Positions 1 to 6,152 of a stretch of 7,199 nucleotides of DNA are shown here, one piece after another (positions within the stretch are counted from its first letter, which is position 1; each line of letters opens with the position of its first letter). The translations under genes and the position numbers were made by a program. The notes below the pieces were generated by a model. It searched no databases. It saw only the letters and a list, made by a program, of their open reading frames with translations, and was not told the origin of the DNA. Where the stretch lies: contig JAQWDO010000039.1 of the NCBI GenBank assembly GCA_028705415.1, forward strand, positions 1 to 7,199. The letters are read 5' to 3'. This DNA is from Dehalococcoidales bacterium. Lineage in GTDB: Bacteria; Chloroflexota; Dehalococcoidia; Dehalococcoidales; CSSed11-197.

Positions 1-677
1 TGCTGTCTTACTCCTGTTATTCACGGGATACCATAGATTCGGCAGTGGAAGGCCTTATAGGAAAAGGAACCGTCGGGGTAAAAGGAGGCTACCTGTTTGA
101 GTTAAGGGATTGGCAGGCAGAGAAGAATAAGCTTCGCCAGATTATTGAACTTGAGCATCGGAAAAGCCCGCTAAAGCGAGGGATGGCAGGAACCAGCGCG
201 CAAGTTAAGTCAGGTTTGCCCCGGGATATATTTACTGTGCTGGCTGAAGAAATGCTTGAAGAAGGCAGTATAACCAGGGATGGAGACTGGCTTGCATTGC
301 CAGGATATAAACCGGGTCTTTCAAGCGAGCAAAAATCAGTAGAGGAGCAGATATTATCGCTTTTCAGGGCAAGCCCTTTTTCTCCTCCTACCATCAAGGA
401 GCTGGTGTCACAGTTCGGGGGCAAGGAGGACGTTGTCTATTATCTGCTGGATGAAGGCAAACTGGTGCAGTTCTCCGAAGGTATACTGCTTGAAAAGAGA
501 ATCTATGAAAAAATTAAAAGTGATGTAGCCGCTTTTCTGAAATCTAACGGCCAGCTGTCGATACAGGACATGAACAGGCTGTTCGGACTCTCCAGGAAGT
601 ACTCAATTCCGGTTCTCGGACAGCTTGATAAGGAAAAGGTAACCCGAAGAGAGGGAGATGTCCGGGTATCCGGCTAA
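1..677 (+). CDS. selB: Selenocysteine-specific elongation factor SelB, C-terminal part (5' end outside window)
   Basis: SelB is the GTP-binding factor that delivers selenocysteyl-tRNA(Sec) to UGA codons; its C-terminal winged-helix (WH) domains bind the SECIS hairpin in the mRNA. The frame is open from base 3 to the TAA at 675-677, giving 224 residues, so the GTPase and EF-Tu-like domains lie upstream. A GTG at 45 is internal and not a credible start, because the frame is open before it. Visible units are the tail of WH1 (about 1-35), WH2 (about 40-104, with PLKRGM and a DGDWLALPGYKP-like wing), WH3 (about 109-170) and WH4 (about 173-222). WH4 carries SRKYSIP (197-203) and RREGDVRV (215-222), very close to the family signature SRKYAIPLLEYLD...TRRxGDxRV. 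Its presence implies the organism makes selenoproteins; no tRNA-Sec, selA or selD is in view. Assignment rests on these recalled family motifs. Confidence 0.93.
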   Translation, partial: LSYSCYSRDTIDSAVEGLIGKGTVGVKGGYLFELRDWQAEKNKLRQIIELEHRKSPLKRGMAGTSAQVKSGLPRDIFTVLAEEMLEEGSITRDGDWLALPGYKPGLSSEQKSVEEQILSLFRASPFSPPTIKELVSQFGGKEDVVYYLLDEGKLVQFSEGILLEKRIYEKIKSDVAAFLKSNGQLSIQDMNRLFGLSRKYSIPVLGQLDKEKVTRREGDVRVSG

Positions 678-696
678 CTTTGCAGGCCGCGATTGC

Positions 697-725
697 TTTA
701 CAAGTTGAGCGTGCTTTCATATAAT
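697..725 (+). promoter_or_regulatory. Sigma70-type promoter of tRNA-Leu
   Basis: TTTACA (697-702) and a perfect TATAAT (720-725) are separated by exactly 17 bases. Transcription would start near 732, about 30 bases before the mature tRNA. This is the closest match to consensus in the window, as expected for a stable-RNA gene. The tRNA therefore need not depend on read-through from selB, which ends 19 bases upstream of the -35 box. Confidence 0.8.
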
Positions 726-733
726 TTAGTGCA

Positions 734-761
734 GTCAGGGCAGGTTTGGCCTGCTGATGAC
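734..761 (+). other. Stem-loop filling the tRNA-Leu 5' leader
   Basis: GCAGG (740-744) pairs with CCTGC (750-754) around a 5-base loop. An outer GTCA (734-737) pairs with TGAC (758-761) across a small internal loop. With a start near 732 and the mature tRNA at 764, the hairpin occupies almost the whole leader. There is no T-run after it, so it is not a terminator. It could present the RNase P cleavage site or stop the leader pairing with the tRNA; that role is inferred. Confidence 0.5.
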
Positions 762-763
762 AT

Positions 764-847
764 GCCGGGGTGGCGGAATCGGCAGACGCAGCGGACTTAA
801 AATCCGCCGGAATAAAATCCGTGTGGGTTCGACCCCCACCCCCGGCA
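764..847 (+). tRNA. tRNA-Leu (anticodon UAA)
   Basis: This is a complete class II tRNA of 84 bases. The acceptor stem GCCGGGG (764-770) pairs with CCCCGGC (840-846), with discriminator A at 847. The D arm has the leucine-type sequence TGGCGGAATCGGCAGACGCA (771-790). The anticodon stem GCGGA (791-795)/TCCGC (803-807) encloses loop CTTAAAA, placing anticodon TAA at 798-800, which reads UUA and by wobble UUG. The long variable arm has a stem CGGA (808-811)/TCCG (818-821), typical of leucine tRNAs. The T arm is GTGGG (823-827)/CCCAC (835-839) with loop TTCGACC. CCA is not encoded, so it must be added after transcription. All five stems pair fully. Confidence 0.97.
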
Positions 848-855
848 CTCTGTAT

Positions 856-890
856 AAAAAAAGAAGCTGCTTTTTAAAGCAGCTTCTTTT
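856..890. terminator. Bidirectional intrinsic terminator between tRNA-Leu and the zinc-ribbon gene
   Basis: GAAGCTGC (863-870) pairs perfectly with GCAGCTTC (879-886) around a T/A-rich loop that can extend the stem by up to three A-T pairs. On the plus strand it is followed by TTTT (887-890). On the minus strand the A-run 856-862 becomes a 7-base U-tract. It therefore ends tRNA-Leu (and any selB read-through) from the left and the small convergent gene, whose stop is at 912, from the right. Confidence 0.88.
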
Positions 891-911
891 ATCTCTGAAC
901 CAGAATCAGCC

Positions 912-1052
912 TTAGCTTTTGCCGATTTTGAACATTTTGGTGCCGCAATCTGGACAAACGCCTTGAGTAGCTGGCCGTCCATTTTTCATGGTGATGGCGG
1001 TAGCTCCCTTCATCTCCTTTTTGGCACGACACTTCATACAATAAGCCTGCAT
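912..1052 (-). CDS. DUF5679-type 46-residue zinc-ribbon protein
   Basis: This very small protein (46 aa) contains two CxxC knuckles, C5-x2-C8 and C33-x2-C36, which should hold one zinc ion. Between them is AITMKNGRPATQGVCPDCG, followed by a KMFKIGK tail; this pattern matches what I recall of DUF5679 proteins in Chloroflexota and some phages. The biochemical role is unknown; binding to nucleic acid or to a larger protein is possible but unshown. The frame can be extended upstream to a start at 1106, but ATG 1052 is preferred because an AGGAGGA Shine-Dalgarno sits 8 bases upstream and the first Cys knuckle follows at once. It has its own promoter and shares a terminator with the convergent tRNA-Leu. 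Confidence 0.88.
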   Translation of the reverse strand: MQAYCMKCRAKKEMKGATAITMKNGRPATQGVCPDCGTKMFKIGKS

Positions 1053-1060
1053 CCGGGTTA

Positions 1061-1067
1061 TCCTCCT
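1061..1067 (-). promoter_or_regulatory. Strong Shine-Dalgarno that fixes the start of the zinc-ribbon gene
   Basis: Read on the minus strand, AGGAGGA lies 8 bases before ATG 1052. It is near-perfectly complementary to the 16S rRNA 3' end, supports the 46-residue product over the longer in-frame version, and contrasts with the SD-less starts of several other genes in the window. Confidence 0.85.
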
Positions 1068-1089
1068 TCTTGTTGTAGCTTTGAAAGCT

Positions 1090-1119
1090 AGAATAAACCA
1101 TTGCATGCCTGTGTGTCAA
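1090..1119 (-). promoter_or_regulatory. Promoter of the zinc-ribbon gene
   Basis: On the minus strand, a perfect -35 TTGACA (1114-1119) is followed after 18 bases by TATTCT (1090-1095, 4 of 6 matches to TATAAT). The start would fall near 1083, giving a leader of about 30 bases that contains the Shine-Dalgarno. The longer open frame starting at 1106 would begin upstream of this transcription start, which also argues for ATG 1052. Confidence 0.6.
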
Positions 1120-1128
1120 GAGAAAAGT

Positions 1129-1140
1129 TCCTAATTAGGA
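1129..1140. repeat. Perfect 12-bp palindrome upstream of the zinc-ribbon promoter
   Basis: TCCTAATTAGGA is its own reverse complement. It lies 9 bases upstream of the TTGACA box of the minus-strand zinc-ribbon gene, in the short gap after the unknown 370-residue gene. The position fits an activator or operator site, but no regulator is identified and an AT-rich 12-mer can arise by chance. Confidence 0.4.
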
Positions 1141-1175
1141 GGTGTAACAGAGATAACGGTACAAAAGTACCAGGA

Positions 1176-2288
1176 TCAGGGCTTGAATACAGGAGCCATG
1201 GGTAACAGAAGAGTACAACCGGGTTCCCGGTTAATATAACTGCGGGTATAGTTTGAAGGAAATGAATACACCACCTGCGCTTTGGGATGCTCCAGGCAAA
1301 ACAGGAATACTCCTACCGTCTGAGATTTTGTGCCGAACGGACCGATTACCATATTGTAGCCATCCTTGACTTCCTGGAATATGATTTCAAGGGCGTTTCT
1401 GGCAGCATAAGGGTCATCCGGCGGAACGGTTCTTACCTCGACTGCCGGAAGGGACAAAAGCCGGGCGTTGTTACGCTTGGCATAATCGAGGTACTCCTCC
1501 TTCCCGTCCCGGGGAGGGTTGGTGATAATTCCTATCACCTTTGCCGGATTGAAGTGCTTCCAGACGCTGAGCGCTCTTTCCGGCTCGAACCCCAAAAACA
1601 TGATAAGCAGGGTTTCCTTGTCCATCGACATATTGCCGAAGAAGTTGGGCACCGTAGTTATTTGTTCCACTCCTCTGGTAAGCCGGGTAGGGGCGTAAGT
1701 TTGTGTGGTGTGTATAAGGCGGGGAATCCCCATATTTTGTTCGGCGACCAGAAAATGCAAAAGCTCCAGCAGGTATATTTTGGTAAAGCTGGAAATATCT
1801 ATAGTAATGCAGGGTTCGTCAGGATCCTTGGGCTTGCAGCGGTTCCAGACGGTTCTGAGCTGGTTAATTGCTTCGGTCGGTGCGTCACGCTGGCAGCGGA
1901 CGACAAAAACACCTTCACTGGTGCGTTTTCCCAGTTCTGCCTGAAGCTTGAACAGGTTGGTTTCAACCTGCTGTTTATAGAAAGGGTCTTCTACCACAAA
2001 TATGATGCTGAAACGGGTGCGGAACGCCATCCCCATCTTGGAGACAGCCTTGATGCAGCGATCTTCAAACCCTGCACAGCAGATAAAAAGGTCGTCCGGG
2101 CCATATTCGTTGATCCGGTTCAGGTGTTCTATTTCTACTGGTTGATCGTGTATTTTCATCTGTCTTGTTAAAACACCGGTGCCTGTATCACTGCCAACAA
2201 TATAATCAGCAGCGCCAAGAATGTCAACAGCGCTCATCTCTCCTGCTGTGCTATCAGATATTAAATTCCCAAAACTGGTGCCGGGCAT
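1176..2288 (-). CDS. Unknown protein with two tandem Rossmann-like repeats (GFE-R motif)
   Basis: I do not recognise a named family for this 370-residue protein. It looks soluble, with no signal peptide or membrane segment. Residues 66-200 and 225-352 appear to be two copies of one alpha/beta unit. Each has a hydrophobic strand ending in GFE then Arg (73-77; 233-238), a strand ending in DP or NP (101-102; 257-258), a VxR strand then D-x-P and a helix (from 129; from 284), a strand leading to TK (169-170; 320-321), and a strand ending near Tyr (about 191-198; 339-347). About 65 residues precede copy 1. The shape suggests a pseudo-dimer with a ligand pocket, as in Rossmann-type sensors; that is inference. 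ATG 2288 has no Shine-Dalgarno but follows a -10-like box by 6 bases. Internal ATGs at 2234 and 2159 are alternatives. A 294-codon frame on the opposite strand (1287-2171) is treated as a shadow. The gene diverges from the surface protein gene. Confidence 0.8.
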   Translation of the reverse strand: MPGTSFGNLISDSTAGEMSAVDILGAADYIVGSDTGTGVLTRQMKIHDQPVEIEHLNRINEYGPDDLFICCAGFEDRCIKAVSKMGMAFRTRFSIIFVVEDPFYKQQVETNLFKLQAELGKRTSEGVFVVRCQRDAPTEAINQLRTVWNRCKPKDPDEPCITIDISSFTKIYLLELLHFLVAEQNMGIPRLIHTTQTYAPTRLTRGVEQITTVPNFFGNMSMDKETLLIMFLGFEPERALSVWKHFNPAKVIGIITNPPRDGKEEYLDYAKRNNARLLSLPAVEVRTVPPDDPYAARNALEIIFQEVKDGYNMVIGPFGTKSQTVGVFLFCLEHPKAQVVYSFPSNYTRSYINREPGCTLLLPMAPVFKP

Positions 2289-2294
2289 GGTGTA

Positions 2295-2300
2295 TTAATA
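2295..2300 (-). promoter_or_regulatory. Possible -10 element for the unknown 370-residue gene
   Basis: On the minus strand TATTAA (4 of 6 matches to TATAAT) ends exactly 6 bases before ATG 2288, so transcription could begin at or next to the start codon. No convincing -35 box is seen 16 to 19 bases upstream, so this is weaker than the opposing promoter in the same 57-bp gap. Confidence 0.35.
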
Positions 2301-2309
2301 GTCGGGGGG

Positions 2310-2339
2310 TTGACCCCTTTTGGTGGTCTTGGGTATCAT
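2310..2339 (+). promoter_or_regulatory. Promoter of the surface protein gene, implying a leaderless start at 2346
   Basis: TTGACC (2310-2315, 5 of 6) and TATCAT (2334-2339, 5 of 6) are separated by 18 bases. The predicted start falls near 2346, which is itself an ATG in the correct frame. The -35 box lies in a partial dyad, GGGG (2306-2309) facing CCCC (2314-2317), midway between this -10 box and the one on the opposite strand. Confidence 0.62.
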
Positions 2340-2345
2340 ATGACT

Positions 2346-5300
2346 ATGTCACGCATTATCCTGGCAGTGGCGATGCTGGCACTCCATACCCCGATATTTG
2401 TAAACACTCCGGTTAATACTTCTACTTCTGACCACCAGCCGGTTTTAAGCTGGGAAAGTATAAATATGCCTTCCGAGGGTTTGGTCATTGATCCCGGAAG
2501 CGATGTTTTGCAACTGCTTGCCGATTGCGGGTCCAGACTTTTCAGCGTAGTCCAGAACAGCGGGTGCAATCTTTATTGTTCAGGCGATGGTGGATACCAC
2601 TGGGAACAGCTTGCAACACTTGAAGACGGGTTTGTAGAACTCGTAGAACAACCCGGTAAAGCAGATATCCTGTATTACGCAACATCTTCCACAGTTTTTC
2701 GCTCAGATGACGGAGGCCGCTCATTCTCGGTTACGCCACGCCTTCCCGGAGTAGATGGAGTGGATTGCCATATCACCGCTATCTCTGCTGCTGTGATCGA
2801 AGGTCAGGAGATGCTGGCTGTAGCCGTAGCGTCATCTCACCCAAAAGGGGGAGGGGGCGTTTACTTGTTGCGGCCCACAGAGTGGCTTGCCCGCTGGCAT
2901 GACAGCGGTCTTGCCAACTTCGATGCCTGTGATATAGCTTTTATCCCCGGCGGCAACGATGAACTCGTCCTGGCAACCATCGGAACTCAGACAGGCGAAA
3001 TTATTTTGAAAACGATGGTAGGCAATTCAGGCTGGGGCTCCATATGGAATGACGGAATCTTCCCTCAAGGATCAGAAGCCTCACAGGAACTGAAGGGGGC
3101 TTCTCTGGCTTTGCCTGATAATTTTGATCCGCATTGTCCGGTAATTCTGGCAGGGCTTGAAAGCGATGGCGGCGGTGTATACCAGGTTGAACTGGCTGTT
3201 AATCCATCGGAGACTGTAGTTTACAGGTTAACCGGTGATACCGGAATGGCTGTAACATCACTGGATGCAGGCAACGACGGGGTTATCCTGGCAGGAACGG
3301 CCGGCACTGGCGGGCCGTGTTTTTCTGATGACCGGGGTGTAACCTGGACATGGCCGGCCAAGCCTCCAACCGGTGATTCGGTTACATCCGTTTTACTGGT
3401 TCCGGAGGGCTGGTACATGTCTGCCAGTGGCAAAGAGAGCGCAGTATCCTTCTCCCGTGATGGTGTCTGCTGGCACCAATTGGCATTCGTTGATACGCGT
3501 ATAGATTCCCTGCTCGACTTTGCCATATCGCCTGAGTTCAGCCGGGATAGTACCCTGTATTTACTGACCTGGGGCGGTAGTTCCAGCCTGTGGTATTCAG
3601 CCGACGGAGGGAGCAGATGGACCCGTTACTTAAACAGCACCGTAGCTGATGGTATTTTCTCAAAAATAGGCCTCTCGCCGGAGTTTGGCAGCGAGAGCAA
3701 GGAAGTCTTTCTTGCTGGTGAAGGCTCGGACGGGTTTCTGGTGTGGAGATCGGTAGACGGCGGCAGAAATTATACTGCCAGGAAATGCCCGCTCAAGATT
3801 GATTGCTGGGAAATCACCGGGGACGGAGAATTGCTGGCAGGAGGTTTCGATGGCATTCATGGCGTTATCCTTCGCTCGAAAAACGGCGGCTTCACCTACA
3901 TGCAAACGGAAATCGGAAGCGCCCCCGTACATTCTCTGGAAGCCTTGCCGGACGAATCATCCGGCAGCCAGGTGCTGGCGGGAGATATTGCCGGAAACAT
4001 TTACTTTTCCCGAGATTCAGGAGCAAGTTTCTGCCAGTTGCCCGGAACGGAAGAATTGAGCGGCGCGGTGAGTGTTGCTTTCGATACTGCTTTCAGTGAA
4101 AACAACCGTATATTTGCGGCGTCGGATTTGCCCGGTGAGGGAATAGCTGCTGGCAGAATCGCCGAAGAAACAGATTGGATAAGGCTGGAAACTGGAGAGG
4201 AACCAGCCGCTTTCAGAATAGGCGGGCTGGCCGTCAGTGACAGCGGGCTGGTTTGTGCGGCCGATTTACAGCCATTGAATTTGGAAACTGGCCGGGGCAG
4301 TGCAATACGTGTGCTTGAACCTGCACGAAGCTCTGAAGTTGTTGAAGTATTTACAAAGGGGTTGCAGGAAGGATGTTCTCTCCGGAAACTGGTATCGTCA
4401 GGAAACGTACTATGGGCAATGGATATTAATCACAACAGGCTGCTGCGTTACGTGGATACTCTGGTTGAACCGCCGGAATTAATAATGCCTGCAGATGGAG
4501 CGGAAGGTATTGGTATTGCCGGAGCTAGTTATGCAAGCGAAATAACACTTGAATGGGCAGGTTTACCCGGTGCCGCAAGGTACCGGTGGCAGGTTTCCGA
4601 GGTTCCTTCTTTTGCAGGCATTGATGAGAATATGGAAGGCGTGACAACCGGCACCAGGGTAACTTTGCCCCTGCTGGAGGCTGAACATAGCTATTTCTGG
4701 CGTGTGAGGGTGGCAGGCCCGGTCTCCAGCCCGTGGGCTAAGGCAAAACAGTTTGAAACCGCTCTTGCAACCAGTGTAGTTGCCCCACAGCTGAAAAAGC
4801 CGCTCCCCGGGGAAAAAGACATTATTGTCAATCCGCTTTTTCAGTGGGAAAAAATTGAAGGAGCAGAGTATTACGAGCTGGTGGTGAGCGCTGACCCGGG
4901 TTTTGAAGAGGTTGAAATAACCTGTACCGGGCAGCAGTCGCTGGCTGCCAATGCCTGGCAGGCTGACGAGGAACTTGAATACAGTACAGGTTATTTCTGG
5001 CGTGTAAGGGCCGTAGATGCCGGAGGAGCAAGTGACTGGAGTGATGTGGGCAGCTTTATTACCGTCGATGAGCCCGTACTGTCTCAACCCCCGTTGACCG
5101 GGTCTCCTGTGACGACTGTTACAACACCAGTCACAACGGTCGTTACACTGCCGGTTACTACAGGTGCGGGCATCGGAGATATTACCGTGGTTGTTCCAAC
5201 TCTGGAGGTGCCGGGCCAGACAACAGTGGTAACACAGGCCCCCGGCATCAGCCACTCCCCGGTAATTATCCAGATGCCGGAATGGGGCTATGTAGTAATA

Positions 5301-5378
5301 GTGATGCTGGGTTTGGTGCTGTTCGTATTGCTTGTGCTGCTGGCGGTAGTGATTATGAAAAAGCCTCCCGGTAGATAG
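2346..5378 (+). CDS. Secreted, membrane-anchored Asp-box beta-propeller / fibronectin-III surface protein
   Basis: The product is about 1010 residues with the layout of an anchored surface protein. A short signal-like segment (MSRIILAVAMLAL, 1-13) opens it. Eight Asp-box (BNR, SxDxGxxW-like) motifs follow at 79-86, 120-127, 327-334, 370-376, 418-425, 469-476, 511-518 and 555-562, the fourth one residue short. Lines such as ISPEFSRDSTLYL and LSPEFGSESKEVFLAG recur between them, as in beta-propellers. Two FN3 domains (about 710-805 and 813-906) each contain YFWRVR. A Thr/Val/Pro stalk (about 919-942) precedes one transmembrane helix (980-1004) and a KKPPGR tail, placing the body outside the cell. 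The family resembles sialidase or YCF48-like propellers, but sialidase catalytic residues cannot be assigned; a binding or structural role is more likely. Upstream in-frame TTG 2310 and ATG 2340 exist; 2346 is chosen because the -10 box ends at 2339. The 3' end overlaps a terminator. Confidence 0.9.
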   Translation: MSRIILAVAMLALHTPIFVNTPVNTSTSDHQPVLSWESINMPSEGLVIDPGSDVLQLLADCGSRLFSVVQNSGCNLYCSGDGGYHWEQLATLEDGFVELVEQPGKADILYYATSSTVFRSDDGGRSFSVTPRLPGVDGVDCHITAISAAVIEGQEMLAVAVASSHPKGGGGVYLLRPTEWLARWHDSGLANFDACDIAFIPGGNDELVLATIGTQTGEIILKTMVGNSGWGSIWNDGIFPQGSEASQELKGASLALPDNFDPHCPVILAGLESDGGGVYQVELAVNPSETVVYRLTGDTGMAVTSLDAGNDGVILAGTAGTGGPCFSDDRGVTWTWPAKPPTGDSVTSVLLVPEGWYMSASGKESAVSFSRDGVCWHQLAFVDTRIDSLLDFAISPEFSRDSTLYLLTWGGSSSLWYSADGGSRWTRYLNSTVADGIFSKIGLSPEFGSESKEVFLAGEGSDGFLVWRSVDGGRNYTARKCPLKIDCWEITGDGELLAGGFDGIHGVILRSKNGGFTYMQTEIGSAPVHSLEALPDESSGSQVLAGDIAGNIYFSRDSGASFCQLPGTEELSGAVSVAFDTAFSENNRIFAASDLPGEGIAAGRIAEETDWIRLETGEEPAAFRIGGLAVSDSGLVCAADLQPLNLETGRGSAIRVLEPARSSEVVEVFTKGLQEGCSLRKLVSSGNVLWAMDINHNRLLRYVDTLVEPPELIMPADGAEGIGIAGASYASEITLEWAGLPGAARYRWQVSEVPSFAGIDENMEGVTTGTRVTLPLLEAEHSYFWRVRVAGPVSSPWAKAKQFETALATSVVAPQLKKPLPGEKDIIVNPLFQWEKIEGAEYYELVVSADPGFEEVEITCTGQQSLAANAWQADEELEYSTGYFWRVRAVDAGGASDWSDVGSFITVDEPVLSQPPLTGSPVTTVTTPVTTVVTLPVTTGAGIGDITVVVPTLEVPGQTTVVTQAPGISHSPVIIQMPEWGYVVIVMLGLVLFVLLVLLAVVIMKKPPGR

Positions 5379-5395
5379 TAAAGGGAGGCTTTATT
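5358..5395. terminator. Bidirectional terminator overlapping the 3' end of the surface protein gene
   Basis: GCCTCCC (5363-5369) pairs with GGGAGGC (5383-5389), extended by AAA (5360-5362)/TTT (5390-5392), around a 13-base loop. The 5' arm is coding sequence for the last residues of the surface protein, and its TAG stop (5376-5378) lies in the loop. The plus-strand tail is TTTATT. The minus-strand tail is a clean run of five U from 5358-5362, so it should work best for the convergent metallo-beta-lactamase-fold gene ending at 5414. Confidence 0.85.
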
Positions 5396-5413
5396 GAGAA
5401 TGATCGCTTTTAA

Positions 5414-6055
5414 TTATGAAGGGTTATCCAGGAGTATAACCTGCGTGGCTTGCGGAAGGTTGTTTTTGGTAATGTTGAACTTCGGCTGCGCCGTTATTCC
5501 CTGGGCTCCTATTTCGCTCAGGAATTTGTCCACCGGATCGAGCTCAAGATTTGTTCCGGGAGTTTTATAATGCATGGGTATTACGATCTTTGGCTCCATG
5601 CTTCGTACCAGCTTGGCTGCAAGGGCGGCGTTGATGGTAATGTTTCCCCCGACCGGAAGAAACAGAATATCTACATTGCCGATCATTTCTATCTGCTCGT
5701 CGTTTAAGAGATGCCCCAGCCGCCCCAAATGGCAGATAGAAAGCTCTTCAAACTCAAGCGCGTATATGGTATTTTTACCACGAATGGAGCCTTTGTTTTC
5801 ATCCTGGTAAGAGGGAACACCTATAACAAGGACATTACTTACTTCGTATTCGCCCGGCCCGCGGATGATATAAGGTTCCGGGCTAATTTTTTCAATGGCG
5901 GCATCTGCCGCGGGGTTCGCATAGCTGAGACAGATTACATTGGCGGTAACCCGGTTTAATGTATTGCCGTTCTCTGCAAGAAAGGGATCGGTAAGGACAG
6001 TAACCTGTTTACCTTTAATGCGGAAATAAGATTGACCCAGCCAGTTGATTTCCAT
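5414..6055 (-). CDS. Metallo-beta-lactamase-fold protein (PF13483/COG2220 type) with a degenerate active site
   Basis: This 213-residue protein has the full length and order of small Zn-dependent hydrolases of the beta-lactamase fold. It opens with MEINWLGQSYFRIKGK and TDPF (22-25), then GPGEYEV (66-72), RGKNTIY (92-98), HLGRLGH (109-115), DILFLPVGG (129-137) and IPMHYKTPG (159-167). Active relatives, as I recall them, have GHSCF, SHxHPDH and HLGDLGH. Here these read GQSYF, SYANPAA (44-50) and HLGRLGH, so the HxHxDH ligand set and the likely bridging Asp are gone. His109, His115, His162 and Asp23 remain. It is probably a pseudoenzyme or has changed chemistry; the frame is intact, so it is not called a pseudogene. 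There is no Shine-Dalgarno before ATG 6055. It converges on the surface protein gene and diverges from the phosphoesterase gene. Confidence 0.88.
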   Translation of the reverse strand: MEINWLGQSYFRIKGKQVTVLTDPFLAENGNTLNRVTANVICLSYANPAADAAIEKISPEPYIIRGPGEYEVSNVLVIGVPSYQDENKGSIRGKNTIYALEFEELSICHLGRLGHLLNDEQIEMIGNVDILFLPVGGNITINAALAAKLVRSMEPKIVIPMHYKTPGTNLELDPVDKFLSEIGAQGITAQPKFNITKNNLPQATQVILLDNPS

Positions 6056-6061
6056 AATTGC

Positions 6062-6073
6062 AGGTTAATATTA
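6062..6073 (-). promoter_or_regulatory. -10 region of the metallo-beta-lactamase-fold gene
   Basis: Read on the minus strand, TAATAT (6068-6073, 4 of 6) runs directly into TAACCT (6062-6067, a TANNNT-type box). TAACCT ends 6 bases before ATG 6055, giving a leaderless mRNA; TAATAT would give a leader of about 6 bases. Candidate -35 boxes are poor (TTTGGA at 6085-6090 for TAACCT). Either reading agrees with the absence of a Shine-Dalgarno. Confidence 0.42.
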
Positions 6074-6143
6074 GCATACGCATGTCCAAACGGGCAAACA
6101 AGTATGCGGGTATTTTCAGAAGGAACGCTTCCATTGCCTGTCG

Positions 6144-6152
6144 TGGTATATT
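6144..6152 (+). promoter_or_regulatory. Extended -10 promoter of the phosphoesterase gene
   Basis: TGG followed by TATATT (6147-6152, 5 of 6) forms an extended -10 element, which can work without a good -35 box; none is visible. The hexamer ends 6 bases before ATG 6159, so the transcript would start at or next to the start codon. No Shine-Dalgarno precedes the gene. Confidence 0.52.

Noticed and set aside
45..677. GTG at 45 as the start of a short stand-alone 210-residue protein
   Set aside because: The frame is open back to base 3 without a stop, and the sequence matches the C-terminal winged-helix domains of SelB, so this is the tail of a larger gene cut by the window edge.
1136..1144. AGGAGG-like site on the plus strand after the palindrome
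   Set aside because: The only nearby start-like codon (GTG 1142) is followed at once by a stop, so no reading frame is served.
1158..1171. GGTAC-AAAA-GTACC hairpin just after the stop of the unknown 370-residue gene
   Set aside because: The stem is only 5 bp and no U-run follows on the minus strand, so it does not qualify as an intrinsic terminator.
1287..2171. Long open frame (294 codons) on the plus strand, opposite the unknown 370-residue gene
   Set aside because: Its translation has no family-like motifs or domain pattern, while the minus-strand frame is longer and shows ordered alpha/beta segments with an internal duplication. It is best explained as a shadow frame.
4563..5255. 230-codon minus-strand frame within the surface protein gene
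   Set aside because: It lies wholly opposite the FN3 and stalk coding region, is rich in Cys, His and Arg with no recognisable fold, and has no promoter or ribosome site. Taken as a shadow.
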